From Telluribacter roseus (GTDB lineage Bacteria; Bacteroidota; Bacteroidia; Cytophagales; Spirosomataceae), in assembly GCF_017355915.2 (NCBI RefSeq), contig NZ_JAFEUV020000013.1, positions 62,001 through 126,000 on the forward strand: a stretch of 64,000 nucleotides of DNA. Reading direction: 5' to 3'. Shown one piece after another: positions 44,198 to 52,556 of the stretch; positions within the stretch are counted from its first letter, which is position 1, and every line of letters starts with the position of its first letter. The notes below the pieces were generated by a model, which had not been told where the DNA came from, made no database searches, and saw only the letters and a program-made list of their open reading frames with translations. The position numbers and the translations under genes were made by a program.

Positions 44198-44611
44198 TTA
44201 AGTACAAGCCGGGCATCGGCCCTGGATCAGGAGATTGACCTCGTTGGCAAAGTAGCCATCCGGGAGCTGCACCGCTGGTATATGCACATTGGCAAGGCAG
44301 TTGGTCTGGCCGCACTCCGTGCATTTGAAGTGAATATGATCGTGGTGGTGGTCTTTTTCGGAGCAGTGGTCTTTACAAAGGGCATAGCGTACACCTTCAT
44401 CGTCCAGTACCTTATGAATAAGGCCCTTCTCGAGGAATGTCTTGAGGGTACGATAGATCGTAACGCGGTCGAAGCGCTCACCCAGGGAGTCTTCAATATC
44501 ACCATGTGAGAGGGCCACTCCCTTGTTCAGAAAAGTACCCAGGATATCCTCCCGGCAGGAAGTACTCCGCAGGTTATAGTCTTTAAGGGTTTCTCTGATC
44601 GTCTGCTCCAT
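44198..44611 (-). CDS. Fur-family metalloregulator, probably Zur
   Basis: 137 residues. A winged HTH at about residues 15-75 (SHGDIEDSLGERFDRVTIYRTLKTFLEKGLIHKV) is followed by the metal segment CKDHCSEKDHHHDHIHF. Structural-zinc Cys pairs are Cys97/Cys100 (CTEC) and Cys133/Cys136 (CPAC). Fur-family proteins repress uptake genes when loaded with metal. Context (ZnuD-like receptor, MerC protein, shared palindromes) favours zinc (Zur) over iron or peroxide sensing. Divergent from the MerC gene, whose promoter overlaps a palindrome 144-158 bases from this start. Confidence 0.88.
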   Translation of the reverse strand: MEQTIRETLKDYNLRSTSCREDILGTFLNKGVALSHGDIEDSLGERFDRVTIYRTLKTFLEKGLIHKVLDDEGVRYALCKDHCSEKDHHHDHIHFKCTECGQTNCLANVHIPAVQLPDGYFANEVNLLIQGRCPACT

Positions 44612-44754
44612 GCTACACAGGCTTTGATTGGTACGTTAATGGGGATGTTAGCTTATAAGATATACAACAGCTAAATCATCAGGTAAATTTACACTCTTCC
44701 TTTTATTTATTCTAAAATATTGGAAAATGAACGGTACGACAGAACATTTATTGA

Positions 44755-44795
44755 TGCAACAGCGTTGCAAGAGATAAAGTTTCCCATTACCTTTG
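44755..44795 (+). promoter_or_regulatory. MerC-gene promoter with Zur-type palindrome
   Basis: The perfect repeat TGCAACAGCGTTGCA (44755-44769) contains the -33 TTG (44765-44767). After 20 bases comes TACCTTTG (44788-44795). The ATG is only seven bases further, so the message is nearly leaderless. The arms are the same as at 41064-41078. Confidence 0.75.
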
Positions 44796-44802
44796 TGCTG
44801 TT

Positions 44803-45195
44803 ATGAAACCATCACCGATCCATACACACGGACGCGCTGACTACGTAGGGATAGCAGGATCGTTACTTTGTATCGTACATTGCCTGCTGACGCCTGTATT
44901 GGCAGTAGGTAGTTCTCTTACCGTCGACGACCATACCATTGCAGGTTTTCTGCACCTTGACTATCTCTTCGTACTGGTCAACGGGCTGGCTGTATACTAT
45001 GCTACGCGTGGGCATAAGTTCCCGTTGGTGAAGCTGATCCTCTGGCTGGCTTTCGGGCTATTTGCCGTTTCGATTCTGCTGGAAGGTACCGCTACGGTAT
45101 TTGTGTGGCTGGGGTATATCGGCTCAGGCGTGCTGATAGCCGGGCATGCTGTTAACCTGCTGCTATGCCGGCCCTGGATGATGGCGCACAAGTAG
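44803..45195 (+). CDS. MerC-domain membrane protein
   Basis: 130 residues, four TM helices. MerC features: GIAGSLLCIVHCLLTPVLAVGS with the Cys-x3-His-Cys metal-type motif in the first helix, and a final membrane hairpin ending LLCRPWM. MerC was named for mercury transport, but MerC-domain proteins in Bacteroidota lie next to Fur-family regulators and may move zinc or other soft metals. Its promoter carries the Zur-type palindrome. The stop lies ten bases before the convergent serine hydrolase stop. Confidence 0.85.
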   Translation: MKPSPIHTHGRADYVGIAGSLLCIVHCLLTPVLAVGSSLTVDDHTIAGFLHLDYLFVLVNGLAVYYATRGHKFPLVKLILWLAFGLFAVSILLEGTATVFVWLGYIGSGVLIAGHAVNLLLCRPWMMAHK

Positions 45196-45205
45196 GGGAG
45201 TAGCT

Positions 45206-46528
45206 CTACTTGTCATATTCTACTTCGTAGCGGCTCAGGTCGGGGCGTCCCCGGCGCTTTCGCTGCACTTCATATTCAAATATCGTCTTGCCCAGATCCG
45301 CCATAAACGGAAGCCCTACGCTCTCGTATTCGTAGTGGTCGTCGTTGAGGATCTGATCTTCATTACAGTAGATCACCGCCGTCAGCAGGAATTCTATACC
45401 CCGTTCAAAATCGACAATGTACGCGTTATCGAGCAGGTACCCGTAGGCATCGCCCACCTTATTGAAGCTGCGAATGTGGCGGGGCGCACGGCGCTTGCTG
45501 GCACCAAAGAGCAGAAACTTGCCGTAGCTGTCGTGGTAGTCTTCGGAATAATGTTCGGGATAGCTGGTCTCTATAGGGAGCTGCGACATGTACCGGTACA
45601 TAAACTCGTAGTCATCCTCCTTCAGGTTAAAGCGCCGCCTGGGCTCCACGCTCTCCGGAAACATGATCGCTTTCATTAGCTCGTGCTGATCTTCCAGCGC
45701 AAAAAAGTTTTTCTCCCGGAAGTCAAACGGCTCGTTTACCAGTGTCTCGCCCCGCATATATCCCTTCCCTCTCAGGATGGGCTCAGTAGCTACATAGGTC
45801 TTGCTGCTCTGCATCATGGGCTGCTCATAAAGTACTTCCCCGTCTTTTACAAACCTTACCGGATTAGTATAGCGGTTGTTCTCAGTACTCATCGGGAGCT
45901 GCAGGCGATGCGTAATGCGGGTATTGGTATAGCCTTTTGCCTGCATCGAATCATTAAAAGCCTGCTGTCCTATAAATTCGTACAGGCGGTTAAAGGCATC
46001 ATTGTCACTAACGAGCAGGATCTTGCGCGCGTAGTGGGCCACCGAGGGCAGGCCATTTTCGGCCGTTGTATCTTCCAGGGCAGCCGTCTGCTCAGGGCGG
46101 GCGGCTTCGGTGAGCATGGGCGCATATTTGTCCAGCCCCGGTACATTCAGCTTATTCAGCTTTTCCAGCGCCAGCAGTACGGCCGGTAGCTTTACAGTAC
46201 TGGCCGGATAGAAATAGCGGCTGGGATCTACATGGTAGCGGTAGGTTGTGAAGCTGGGCTCGTTTTTCTTGTTGCGGTCTATTTTGGTATATAGTATCTG
46301 TACGTCATACCTGACCGGGTCGGCGAGTATCTTATCAAAGCGCTCGGGGTACTTTCGTAGTAGTTTTTCAAGAAAGGCGTCGGTCTGGGGCTGTGCTGCC
46401 GCCGGGGTAGATGTCATGTACACGAAGAAAGACAGGAGAAAAGCCCAAAGGTACAGCGTGGGGTAGGTCTGCTTTGGGGAGGTTGCCATCACGTGGCCGT
46501 GATAGGGGGATATCAGCTTCGAAGACAT
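45206..46528 (-). CDS. Exported serine hydrolase, class A beta-lactamase-like fold
   Basis: 440 residues from ATG 46528; ATG 46489 is an alternative that gives a cleaner signal peptide (LWAFLLSFFVYMTSTPAAA). Active-site motifs: Ser110-x-x-Lys113 (PASTVKLP), SDN (LLVSDNDAFN) and a KxG-type triad (NKVGDAYG). These match the PBP/class A fold, but the KTG triad is altered to KVG and a long insert (TNPVRFVKDGE to NFFALEDQ) separates the motifs. It may act on peptidoglycan or small esters; beta-lactamase activity is uncertain. Confidence 0.8.
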   Translation of the reverse strand: MSSKLISPYHGHVMATSPKQTYPTLYLWAFLLSFFVYMTSTPAAAQPQTDAFLEKLLRKYPERFDKILADPVRYDVQILYTKIDRNKKNEPSFTTYRYHVDPSRYFYPASTVKLPAVLLALEKLNKLNVPGLDKYAPMLTEAARPEQTAALEDTTAENGLPSVAHYARKILLVSDNDAFNRLYEFIGQQAFNDSMQAKGYTNTRITHRLQLPMSTENNRYTNPVRFVKDGEVLYEQPMMQSSKTYVATEPILRGKGYMRGETLVNEPFDFREKNFFALEDQHELMKAIMFPESVEPRRRFNLKEDDYEFMYRYMSQLPIETSYPEHYSEDYHDSYGKFLLFGASKRRAPRHIRSFNKVGDAYGYLLDNAYIVDFERGIEFLLTAVIYCNEDQILNDDHYEYESVGLPFMADLGKTIFEYEVQRKRRGRPDLSRYEVEYDK

Positions 46529-46835
46529 GTTACAAACGCTTTCGGGAGTTCTTCTACAAAGTAGGTTCTTATCGGGTACTACTTGATAAAGCAGCCACTA
46601 CTTTGTATAAATCAATATATTGCGTAGTAGTTTAATCCGAAAGTAGGAGAAATGTTTGGCGGATTCTATTTTTTGAAAAATAAATAAGAATTTTAGTGGG
46701 CTGTATATCGGCTGACGTATAGTGTAAATTTGCGAAGGACCTGGTTTAAACCAGCATTGGTCGGTTAAAACCGGTTAACCTTTGTCTTTACTAGTACATA
46801 CTGCAGTCAATCAATCTTATATTAATCGAATACTA
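46529..46835. other. Divergent control region before the dehydratase gene
   Basis: 307 bases. CTACAAAGTAG (46554-46564) and an inverted partner CTACTTTGTA (46598-46607) lie on the serine-hydrolase side. TAAATTTG at 46725-46732 and the operator set 46741-46780 lie on the dehydratase side. No gene is supported. Confidence 0.45.
46725..46780 (+). promoter_or_regulatory. Dehydratase promoter -7 box and GGTTnAAACC operators
   Basis: TAAATTTG (46725-46732) is an exact -7 box. Just after the expected start point, CTGGTTTAAACCAG (46741-46754) is a perfect 14-base palindrome. CGGTTAAAACCG (46762-46773) repeats its core 20 bases (two helical turns) further on, and GGTTAACC (46773-46780) adds a third palindrome. 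LacI- or GntR-type binding is likely; no such regulator is in the window. Confidence 0.65.
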
Positions 46836-48554
46836 ATGGATAAAAAAGAACTACGTAGCCGTGGCTGGTTCGGCAAGACAGGAAAAGATGGCTTTATCTA
46901 CCGCGCCTGGATGAAAAACCAGGGCTTCCCTGCCGATGAGTTTGAAGGCCGTCCGGTCATAGGTATCTGTAATACTTTTTCAGAGTTAACCCCTTGTAAT
47001 GCCCATTTTCGTGAGCTGGCCGAGTCGGTAAAGCGGGGCGTTTGGGAAGCCGGCGGGTTTCCGCTGGAATTTCCGGTGATGTCTCTGGGTGAAACCCTCA
47101 TGAAACCTACCGCCATGCTGTACCGCAACCTGGCCAGTATGGACGTGGAGGAATCCATCAGGGCCAATCCGGTGGATGGAGTAGTGCTGCTCTGTGGTTG
47201 TGACAAGACTACCCCTTCGCTGGTAATGGGAGCCTGTAGTGTAGATATCCCTACCATCGTGGTATCGGGTGGACCTATGCTAACCGGACGCTACCGGGGC
47301 AAGAGCATCGGTACCAGCGACGTATGGCGCTTCAGCGAGGCCTACCGTCAGGGACAGATCACGCAGGAAGAGTTCACTACAGCCGAAGCCTGTATGTGCC
47401 GTAGCCAAGGCCACTGTGCCGTAATGGGTACCGCCTCTACTATGGCCTGTATGGTGGAATCACTGGGGCTTACCCTCCCCGAAAACGCGGCCATACCCGC
47501 GGCGGACTCACGTCGAAAGGTAGCCGCTCACCTGTCGGGGCGCCGCATTGTGGACATGGTAAAAGAAGACCTGCGCCTGTCGCAGATCCTGACCCGCGAG
47601 GCATTTGAGAATGCCATTCGGGTCAATGCCGCCATTGGTGGTTCTACCAACTTTGTGGTACACCTGCTGGCCATTGCGGGTCGTATAGGTGTGGAACTTA
47701 ACTTGGATGACTTTGATGCACTGTCGAGAGAGATACCTCTGCTGGTGAATCTGCAGCCGTCGGGAGGGTACTTCATGGAGGATTTCTACTACGCAGGAGG
47801 CCTGCCGGTGGTAATTAAAGAAATGCTGTCCAAACTGCACGGAGATATCATTACGGTCACCGGAAAAACCCTGGCCGAAAATTGCGCCAATGCTGAGTGC
47901 TTTGATCCGGAAGTAATTGCTACGCTGGAGAAACCGGTAAAAAATCTGACCGGACTGGCCGTAGTAAAGGGCAACCTGGCCGAGAACGGAGCCGTCCTGA
48001 AGCCTTCGGCCTCACTGAACCCTGACCTGATGAAGCACCGGGGCCGGGCGCTGGTATTTGAAGACATTGACCACTATAAGTCACGCCTGGACGACCCTAC
48101 GCTGGACATCGACGAAAATACCGTACTGGTCCTGAAAAACGTAGGTCCTAAAGGCTACCCCGGTATGCCCGAAGTAGGTAACATGGGTATCCCCAAGCGA
48201 CTGCTCGAGAAAGGGGTAATGGATATGGTACGTATCTCAGACGGACGCATGAGCGGTACGGGCTTTGGTACCGTGGTACTGCACGTATCGCCGGAGGCGG
48301 CCGTAGGAGGTATGCTGGCACTAGTACAGGATGGTGACTACATAGAACTGGACGTGGATGCACGACGCCTGCACCTGGATGTATCGGATGAAGAGCTGGA
48401 GCGTCGCCGGGCTGCCTATAAGCCGCTGGAGCTGGGCTACGACCGTGGCTACGTCAACCTGTACATCAACCACGTCACTCAGGCCCACGAAGGAGCCGAT
48501 CTGGATTTCCTCAGAGGCTGTTCGGGTGATAAGGTGACACGCGATTCTCATTAA
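46836..48554 (+). CDS. IlvD/Edd-family sugar-acid dehydratase, L-arabinonate-type
   Basis: 572 residues from ATG 46836; the upstream frame reaches 46782 but overlaps the operator. From the N-terminal RSRGWFGKTGKDGF to the C-terminal GADLDFLRGCSGD it matches the pentonate dehydratase branch rather than IlvD proper. Probable Fe-S ligands are Cys54 (TPCNAH), Cys122 (CGCDKTTPS) and Cys194 (SQGHC). These enzymes remove water from L-arabinonate or related sugar acids to give 2-keto-3-deoxy acids. A terminator follows, then an SDR gene, making a short sugar-acid module. Branched-chain amino-acid IlvD is less likely given these features. Confidence 0.85.
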   Translation: MDKKELRSRGWFGKTGKDGFIYRAWMKNQGFPADEFEGRPVIGICNTFSELTPCNAHFRELAESVKRGVWEAGGFPLEFPVMSLGETLMKPTAMLYRNLASMDVEESIRANPVDGVVLLCGCDKTTPSLVMGACSVDIPTIVVSGGPMLTGRYRGKSIGTSDVWRFSEAYRQGQITQEEFTTAEACMCRSQGHCAVMGTASTMACMVESLGLTLPENAAIPAADSRRKVAAHLSGRRIVDMVKEDLRLSQILTREAFENAIRVNAAIGGSTNFVVHLLAIAGRIGVELNLDDFDALSREIPLLVNLQPSGGYFMEDFYYAGGLPVVIKEMLSKLHGDIITVTGKTLAENCANAECFDPEVIATLEKPVKNLTGLAVVKGNLAENGAVLKPSASLNPDLMKHRGRALVFEDIDHYKSRLDDPTLDIDENTVLVLKNVGPKGYPGMPEVGNMGIPKRLLEKGVMDMVRISDGRMSGTGFGTVVLHVSPEAAVGGMLALVQDGDYIELDVDARRLHLDVSDEELERRRAAYKPLELGYDRGYVNLYINHVTQAHEGADLDFLRGCSGDKVTRDSH

Positions 48555-48583
48555 GCATCCGAGTAAGCCTGTATCATAGCAGG

Positions 48584-48633
48584 AAAGGTCGTTTTCACAG
48601 GTTCTGCCAGGAATCCGTGAAAACGACCTTTTT
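48584..48633 (+). terminator. Terminator after the dehydratase
   Basis: A 15-bp perfect stem AAAGGTCGTTTTCAC/GTGAAAACGACCTTT with an 18-base loop; the 3' arm merges into TTTTT. Located 30 bases after the stop. It may attenuate rather than fully separate the downstream SDR gene. Confidence 0.85.
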
Positions 48634-48768
48634 CGAAAGATGTGGCCCGCGGCCTAACAATACAGGCCGCAGGCTGTATATAATAGAAAATTGGTATCTG
48701 AAATATAAGCTTACCAGCATGGGCTTTTGGCGCAACTGGCGAGCTTTACTGATAAAGATCATTTATCC

Positions 48769-49569
48769 ATGACAGATAAAGTTTTTAAAGATCAGGTAGC
48801 CATAGTTACCGGCGCCGGACAGGGCATAGGTTTTGAAATATCACGCCAGTTGGCTGCGCAGGGAGCCTGTGTGGTACTGAATGATCTGGATGCCAGCCTG
48901 GCCGAGCGGGCTGCCGCTGATATCCGTGAAGAAGGCGGACAATGTGTAGCCGTACCGGGCGATTCGGCGGATGAGGCCATTATCGACGATATGGTGCAGG
49001 TGGCGGTGGATACCTACGGCAAGCTTACGATAGCCGTTGCCAACGCCGGTATTACCTTGTTTGGCGATTTTTTCGAATACAAGGCTGAGGACCTGCGCCG
49101 CGTACTGGAAGTGAACATCATGGGAACTTTCCTGCTTACCCAGGCGGCAGCCCGCCAGATGCGGAAGCAGAAAAGTGGTGGACGTATTTTGCTGATGTCG
49201 TCGGTGGTGGGGCATCAGGCGCACCAGTACCTGGCCGCTTACGCCATGACCAAGGCGGGCATCGAAATGCTGGCTAAAAACCTGGTGCTGGAGCTATCTC
49301 CCTATGGAATAACGATCAACACCGTGGCTCCCGGTGCTACGCTTACCGAACGTACCCTACATGAGGACCCCGAGTACCCCAAAGTATGGTCAGCCATAAC
49401 GCCCATGGGCCGTCCGGCCATTCGGGAAGACATCGCACATGCGGCCCTGTTTATGCTATCACCCTTGTCAGGACATGTTACGGGGCAAAGTCTGGTGGTA
49501 GATGGTGGCTGGACTGCCGTAAGCCCCCTGCCGGACCTTAGTAATATGAAGGTAGCTAAGGATCAGTAG
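48769..49569 (+). CDS. SDR-family oxidoreductase (sugar-type)
   Basis: 266 residues from ATG 48769; the in-frame TTG at 48727 is unlikely. Cofactor motif AIVTGAGQGIGFEI (TGxxxGIG), NAG motif VANAGITLFG, catalytic Ser in MSSVVGHQAHQ, YxxxK in YAMTKAG, and the C-terminal GHVTGQSLVVDGGW. A classical NAD(P)-dependent SDR close to glucose/galactose dehydrogenases. Placement after a sugar-acid dehydratase suggests oxidation of an aldose or of a 2-keto-3-deoxy acid. The 3' end is five bases from a convergent gene. Confidence 0.88.
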   Translation: MTDKVFKDQVAIVTGAGQGIGFEISRQLAAQGACVVLNDLDASLAERAAADIREEGGQCVAVPGDSADEAIIDDMVQVAVDTYGKLTIAVANAGITLFGDFFEYKAEDLRRVLEVNIMGTFLLTQAAARQMRKQKSGGRILLMSSVVGHQAHQYLAAYAMTKAGIEMLAKNLVLELSPYGITINTVAPGATLTERTLHEDPEYPKVWSAITPMGRPAIREDIAHAALFMLSPLSGHVTGQSLVVDGGWTAVSPLPDLSNMKVAKDQ

Positions 49570-49573
49570 CTTC

Positions 49574-50293
49574 TTAGAAATCCGTATCCTCTTCGCCGAA
49601 CAGCTGTGATTCCAGATCTTCGACGCTACCTTCCTTGGCTACGTACAGTTCGCGGGGCTTGGCGGAGCGTTTGGGTTTGATGGTAATGAAGTTTTGGTAC
49701 TGCTCTTCGGTGATAATCTGAAGGTCCAGAGCGCGCTTGAGCACGATCGGAAAGGGTACCCTGAAGAAATCAGCAATATCCGCCGCCAGGAAAGGAGGGA
49801 TTTTGGAAATCCCTTCGCGGAAAAAGCTGCTGACGTCAGAGGCTGGTAGTAACTTGTCAACTATCAGTTGTTCCGTACGGGCTACCAGCGTAGCCGGATC
49901 AGTATAAGCGGTGTAGAGCCCCAGTGAGGCCGTAAGCAAACAGGCGTGGTAGTGACGGTCATTAGCATCGGCGTGAGCATTGACGAATACCCAGCCCTTC
50001 TGGTGGTAAATGGCCGAGAAGCCGATAAAGTTGTCATCTACCTGATGCAGGTGAGCAATTTTAATGGTTTCGGGATAGGGAAGCCGATGCCCGATCAGTT
50101 GTATTATCTCCTGCGCCGAGGATATATCGGCACCTTCACCAGCCGGTTCTACCCTCCATTCACCATGTACCAATCCTTCAAAAAGCTGGTCTGCTTGCTG
50201 CTGACTTTCTGCCTGCCCCCAATGCAGCACGATCCTGTCTCCCCGGACCGAGAAGTCGAGTGGTAGCTGATTTTTGGGTTGCCTCTTAGCCAT
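49574..50293 (-). CDS. Unrecognised protein with ImmA/IrrE-like architecture, active site lost
   Basis: 239 residues, no signal peptide. Central NDRHYHACLLTASLGLYT occupies the place where ImmA/IrrE peptidases have R-F-T-x-A-HELGH. After it, VARTEQLIVDKLLPASDVSSF and IADFFRVPFPIVLKRALDL followed by IITEEQYQNF match the family pattern of a helix with LLMP, then the S/P-x-x-V-x-x-R-A-L segment. The zinc-binding HExxH is absent, so if related this is a pseudo-peptidase. The C-terminus is acidic (GSVEDLESQLFGEEDTDF). Assignment is tentative; function unknown. Confidence 0.6.
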   Translation of the reverse strand: MAKRQPKNQLPLDFSVRGDRIVLHWGQAESQQQADQLFEGLVHGEWRVEPAGEGADISSAQEIIQLIGHRLPYPETIKIAHLHQVDDNFIGFSAIYHQKGWVFVNAHADANDRHYHACLLTASLGLYTAYTDPATLVARTEQLIVDKLLPASDVSSFFREGISKIPPFLAADIADFFRVPFPIVLKRALDLQIITEEQYQNFITIKPKRSAKPRELYVAKEGSVEDLESQLFGEEDTDF

Positions 50294-50369
50294 ATGCCTG
50301 ATAACTAGGTAAGTGTTTGTAAGTCAAATATACATGCTTAGGCAGTTCGTGCCAATAGCGGCTGTATAT

Positions 50370-50972
50370 TTATTGCCAATGTAACGTATTGAGCATCCGC
50401 ATTACATCCTGCTGGATATAGTCAATAACTGGTGCCAGCGAGTCATTTTTGGTAGCCGTCGGGAAATAAATCGCTCCCCGCAGAAAATGTTTCGTAGTAT
50501 CGGTAGTATAAAACTGAAAAGGTGAGGGTACATCTCCCTCCAGACGGAACAACGTAGCTGTACGTCCGCTGCGGGTCTGTACGGTCTGCTCCTGAATGGC
50601 CGAAGCCCGGATCTGGTGCTTACCGGCCAGCTTATACGCATCGTCGATAAAGTCTTTCAGCCGCCTGGGGTCATTCTTTATCTGCTTGTACGTCAGCTGT
50701 ACGTTGGCATTGAGCTTGGGGTAATGCACAAATATCCAATGAGGCTCCGCATCCGCAAAGGTATCGGGCAGTATGGTAGCGTACTGCGAGTACATAAAGC
50801 TGTACGGATGCTGCTCGTCCAGTTTCTGGTAACTATGAGGAGGTAAATAGATTCGGTTATATCCCTTAGGCTTGGGTACGTACGTCTGATCGTCGGATGA
50901 GTTACAGGCTCCCAGCAGGAGTAGTAAAGAAACTATACCAGCCAGGGTAAGGGTACTAAACAATGAACGCAT
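50370..50972 (-). CDS. gldD: Gliding motility lipoprotein GldD
   Basis: 200 residues from ATG 50972; the longer frame to 51074 would place the signal peptide internally. Lipobox LLLGAC at about residue 22. GldD family features: YVPKPKGYNRIYLPPHSYQKL, FMYSQYATILPD, HYPKLNANVQLTYKQI, AYKLAGKHQIRASAI and FLRGAIYFPTATKNDSLAPV. GldD is one of the lipoproteins required for gliding and type IX secretion in Bacteroidota. No other gld gene lies in the window. A TAGTTTTG -7 box on the minus strand (51027-51034) lies 55 bases upstream. Confidence 0.9.
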   Translation of the reverse strand: MRSLFSTLTLAGIVSLLLLLGACNSSDDQTYVPKPKGYNRIYLPPHSYQKLDEQHPYSFMYSQYATILPDTFADAEPHWIFVHYPKLNANVQLTYKQIKNDPRRLKDFIDDAYKLAGKHQIRASAIQEQTVQTRSGRTATLFRLEGDVPSPFQFYTTDTTKHFLRGAIYFPTATKNDSLAPVIDYIQQDVMRMLNTLHWQ

Positions 50973-51294
50973 GGAAGTATGGGCCAAATAGCGTGAGCCG
51001 GATGTACTATCAGTTTTAAACATCAGCAAAACTAACGAAATAGGGTAAAGATTAGTATGAACCTTTATTTCCAAACAAAAAGCAGCCAGGAATAACTCCC
51101 ATCTGTTCGTAAAGCACAGCTTAATTATCAGGCTCCAGTACTGGTGAACAGTCAGCGAAGCTACCCACTAATGGTGATAAGTACTTATAAGGGTAGCAGG
51201 TACTGGTCGGTTCCCTCGTACAGCCTGTTTGGCAAGTAGTACCTAAGCGCTTATTTTTGACTTATCTACCCTATACCTGTCCAGGCTCTTTTGT
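50973..51294. other. Divergent intergenic region gldD/sialidase
   Basis: 322 bases. It contains the gldD -7 candidate CAAAACTA (TAGTTTTG on the minus strand) at 51027-51034. Beyond it nothing recognisable was seen: no repeat, hairpin or RNA, and no exact promoter box for the sialidase gene. Confidence 0.4.
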
Positions 51295-52473
51295 ATGATT
51301 ACTACCGTAGTTCTATCCATCCTGCTGCTGATTAGTACTGGGCTGCACCAGCCTGCTACTCCCGCATCGCAGACTAACTTTGAAAGTACTGTATTCCGGA
51401 ATGGCGAAAATGGCTATCGCTGTTACCGCATACCGGCCATTGTACGGACACCTACCAACGACCTGCTGGCTTTTGCGGAGGGACGGCGTACGGATTGCGG
51501 TGACTTTGGGGATGTAGATCTGGTACTGCGGGTAAGCCACGATAACGGTACTACCTGGGGGCCTTTGCAGGTAGTAGTAGACTATGGAGCGGCGCAGGCG
51601 GGTAATCCGGCTCCTGTTTTTGACCTGGCCGATCCGACTTATCCCAGGGGACGACTGTTTCTCTATTATAATACCGGAGTAGCTTCCGAACATGACGTCC
51701 GGGAAGGGAAGGCCATCAGGGAGGTATGGTATAAAACCAGTACCGATGCGGGACGAAGCTGGTCGGAGCCGGTCAATATCACTACGCAGGTATCACGCCC
51801 TAACAAGCCCGAGGTTAATCCTGCCTATGCATTCAAAGAAGACTGGCGCTCCTATGCCAATACCCCCGGTCATGCTATTCAGATTGCTAAGGGTCGGAAC
51901 CGTGGGCGCCTATTTGTCGCGGCCAACCATTCGGCAGGCCCTCCGCAGGCGGACTTTCGGGATTACCGGGCTCACGGCTTCTATACCGACGACCACGGCA
52001 AGACCTTCAAACTAGCTCCAACGGTAGACTATCCCGGTGGCAACGAAAGTATTGCGGCCGAGCTACCTGATGGTGGATTGCTGATGAACATCCGGAATCA
52101 GTCGGGAGAGCCTCGTTTACGTATACTTGCTTACTCGTCTGATGCGGGTACAGGTTGGAATAAAGTAGAAGTGGCTCGTTCGTTACCCGATCCGGTATGT
52201 CAGGGGAGTATGATCAGCTACCGCGAACCGGGTGGACGATCAATACTTATTTTCTCCAATCTGAACAGCCAGACCCAACGGGAGAAGCTAACGGTGCGCG
52301 TCAGTAAAGACAATGGCCAGTCCTGGTCAGCCGGTAAGGAAATATACGCCGGAGCAGCCGCTTACTCAGACCTGGTGGAGCAGGGGGACGGGCAGCTAGG
52401 GGTACTGTACGAGAAGGACGGCTACCAGCGCATTGTCTACACCCGCTTTGCGTACGACTGGCTGATGGAGTAG
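51295..52473 (+). CDS. Exo-alpha-sialidase (BNR repeat) family
   Basis: 392 residues with a Sec signal peptide (MITTVVLSILLLISTGLHQ). The sialidase RIP motif YRIPAIV has Arg45 of the catalytic triad. Asp boxes are SHDNGTTW (81-88), STDAGRSW and SKDNGQSW, and an EGRRTDCGDFGDVDLVLR block follows the RIP motif. A six-bladed propeller acting in the periplasm or outside to release sialic acids (or related ulosonic acids) from glycans. No sialic-acid catabolic genes are adjacent except the distant nagA. Monocistronic. Confidence 0.88.
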   Translation: MITTVVLSILLLISTGLHQPATPASQTNFESTVFRNGENGYRCYRIPAIVRTPTNDLLAFAEGRRTDCGDFGDVDLVLRVSHDNGTTWGPLQVVVDYGAAQAGNPAPVFDLADPTYPRGRLFLYYNTGVASEHDVREGKAIREVWYKTSTDAGRSWSEPVNITTQVSRPNKPEVNPAYAFKEDWRSYANTPGHAIQIAKGRNRGRLFVAANHSAGPPQADFRDYRAHGFYTDDHGKTFKLAPTVDYPGGNESIAAELPDGGLLMNIRNQSGEPRLRILAYSSDAGTGWNKVEVARSLPDPVCQGSMISYREPGGRSILIFSNLNSQTQREKLTVRVSKDNGQSWSAGKEIYAGAAAYSDLVEQGDGQLGVLYEKDGYQRIVYTRFAYDWLME

Positions 52474-52556
52474 GGGCGTTCTGTAGCAAAAGAGCTGCTG
52501 GCGCAGGTATGCCAGCAGCACTTTTGCTTATTTATCAAACTTGTAGCTTTCCGGTA

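Noticed and set aside
46836-48554. Branched-chain amino-acid IlvD
   Set aside because: The N- and C-terminal sequences fit pentonate dehydratases; no ilv or leu genes are adjacent.
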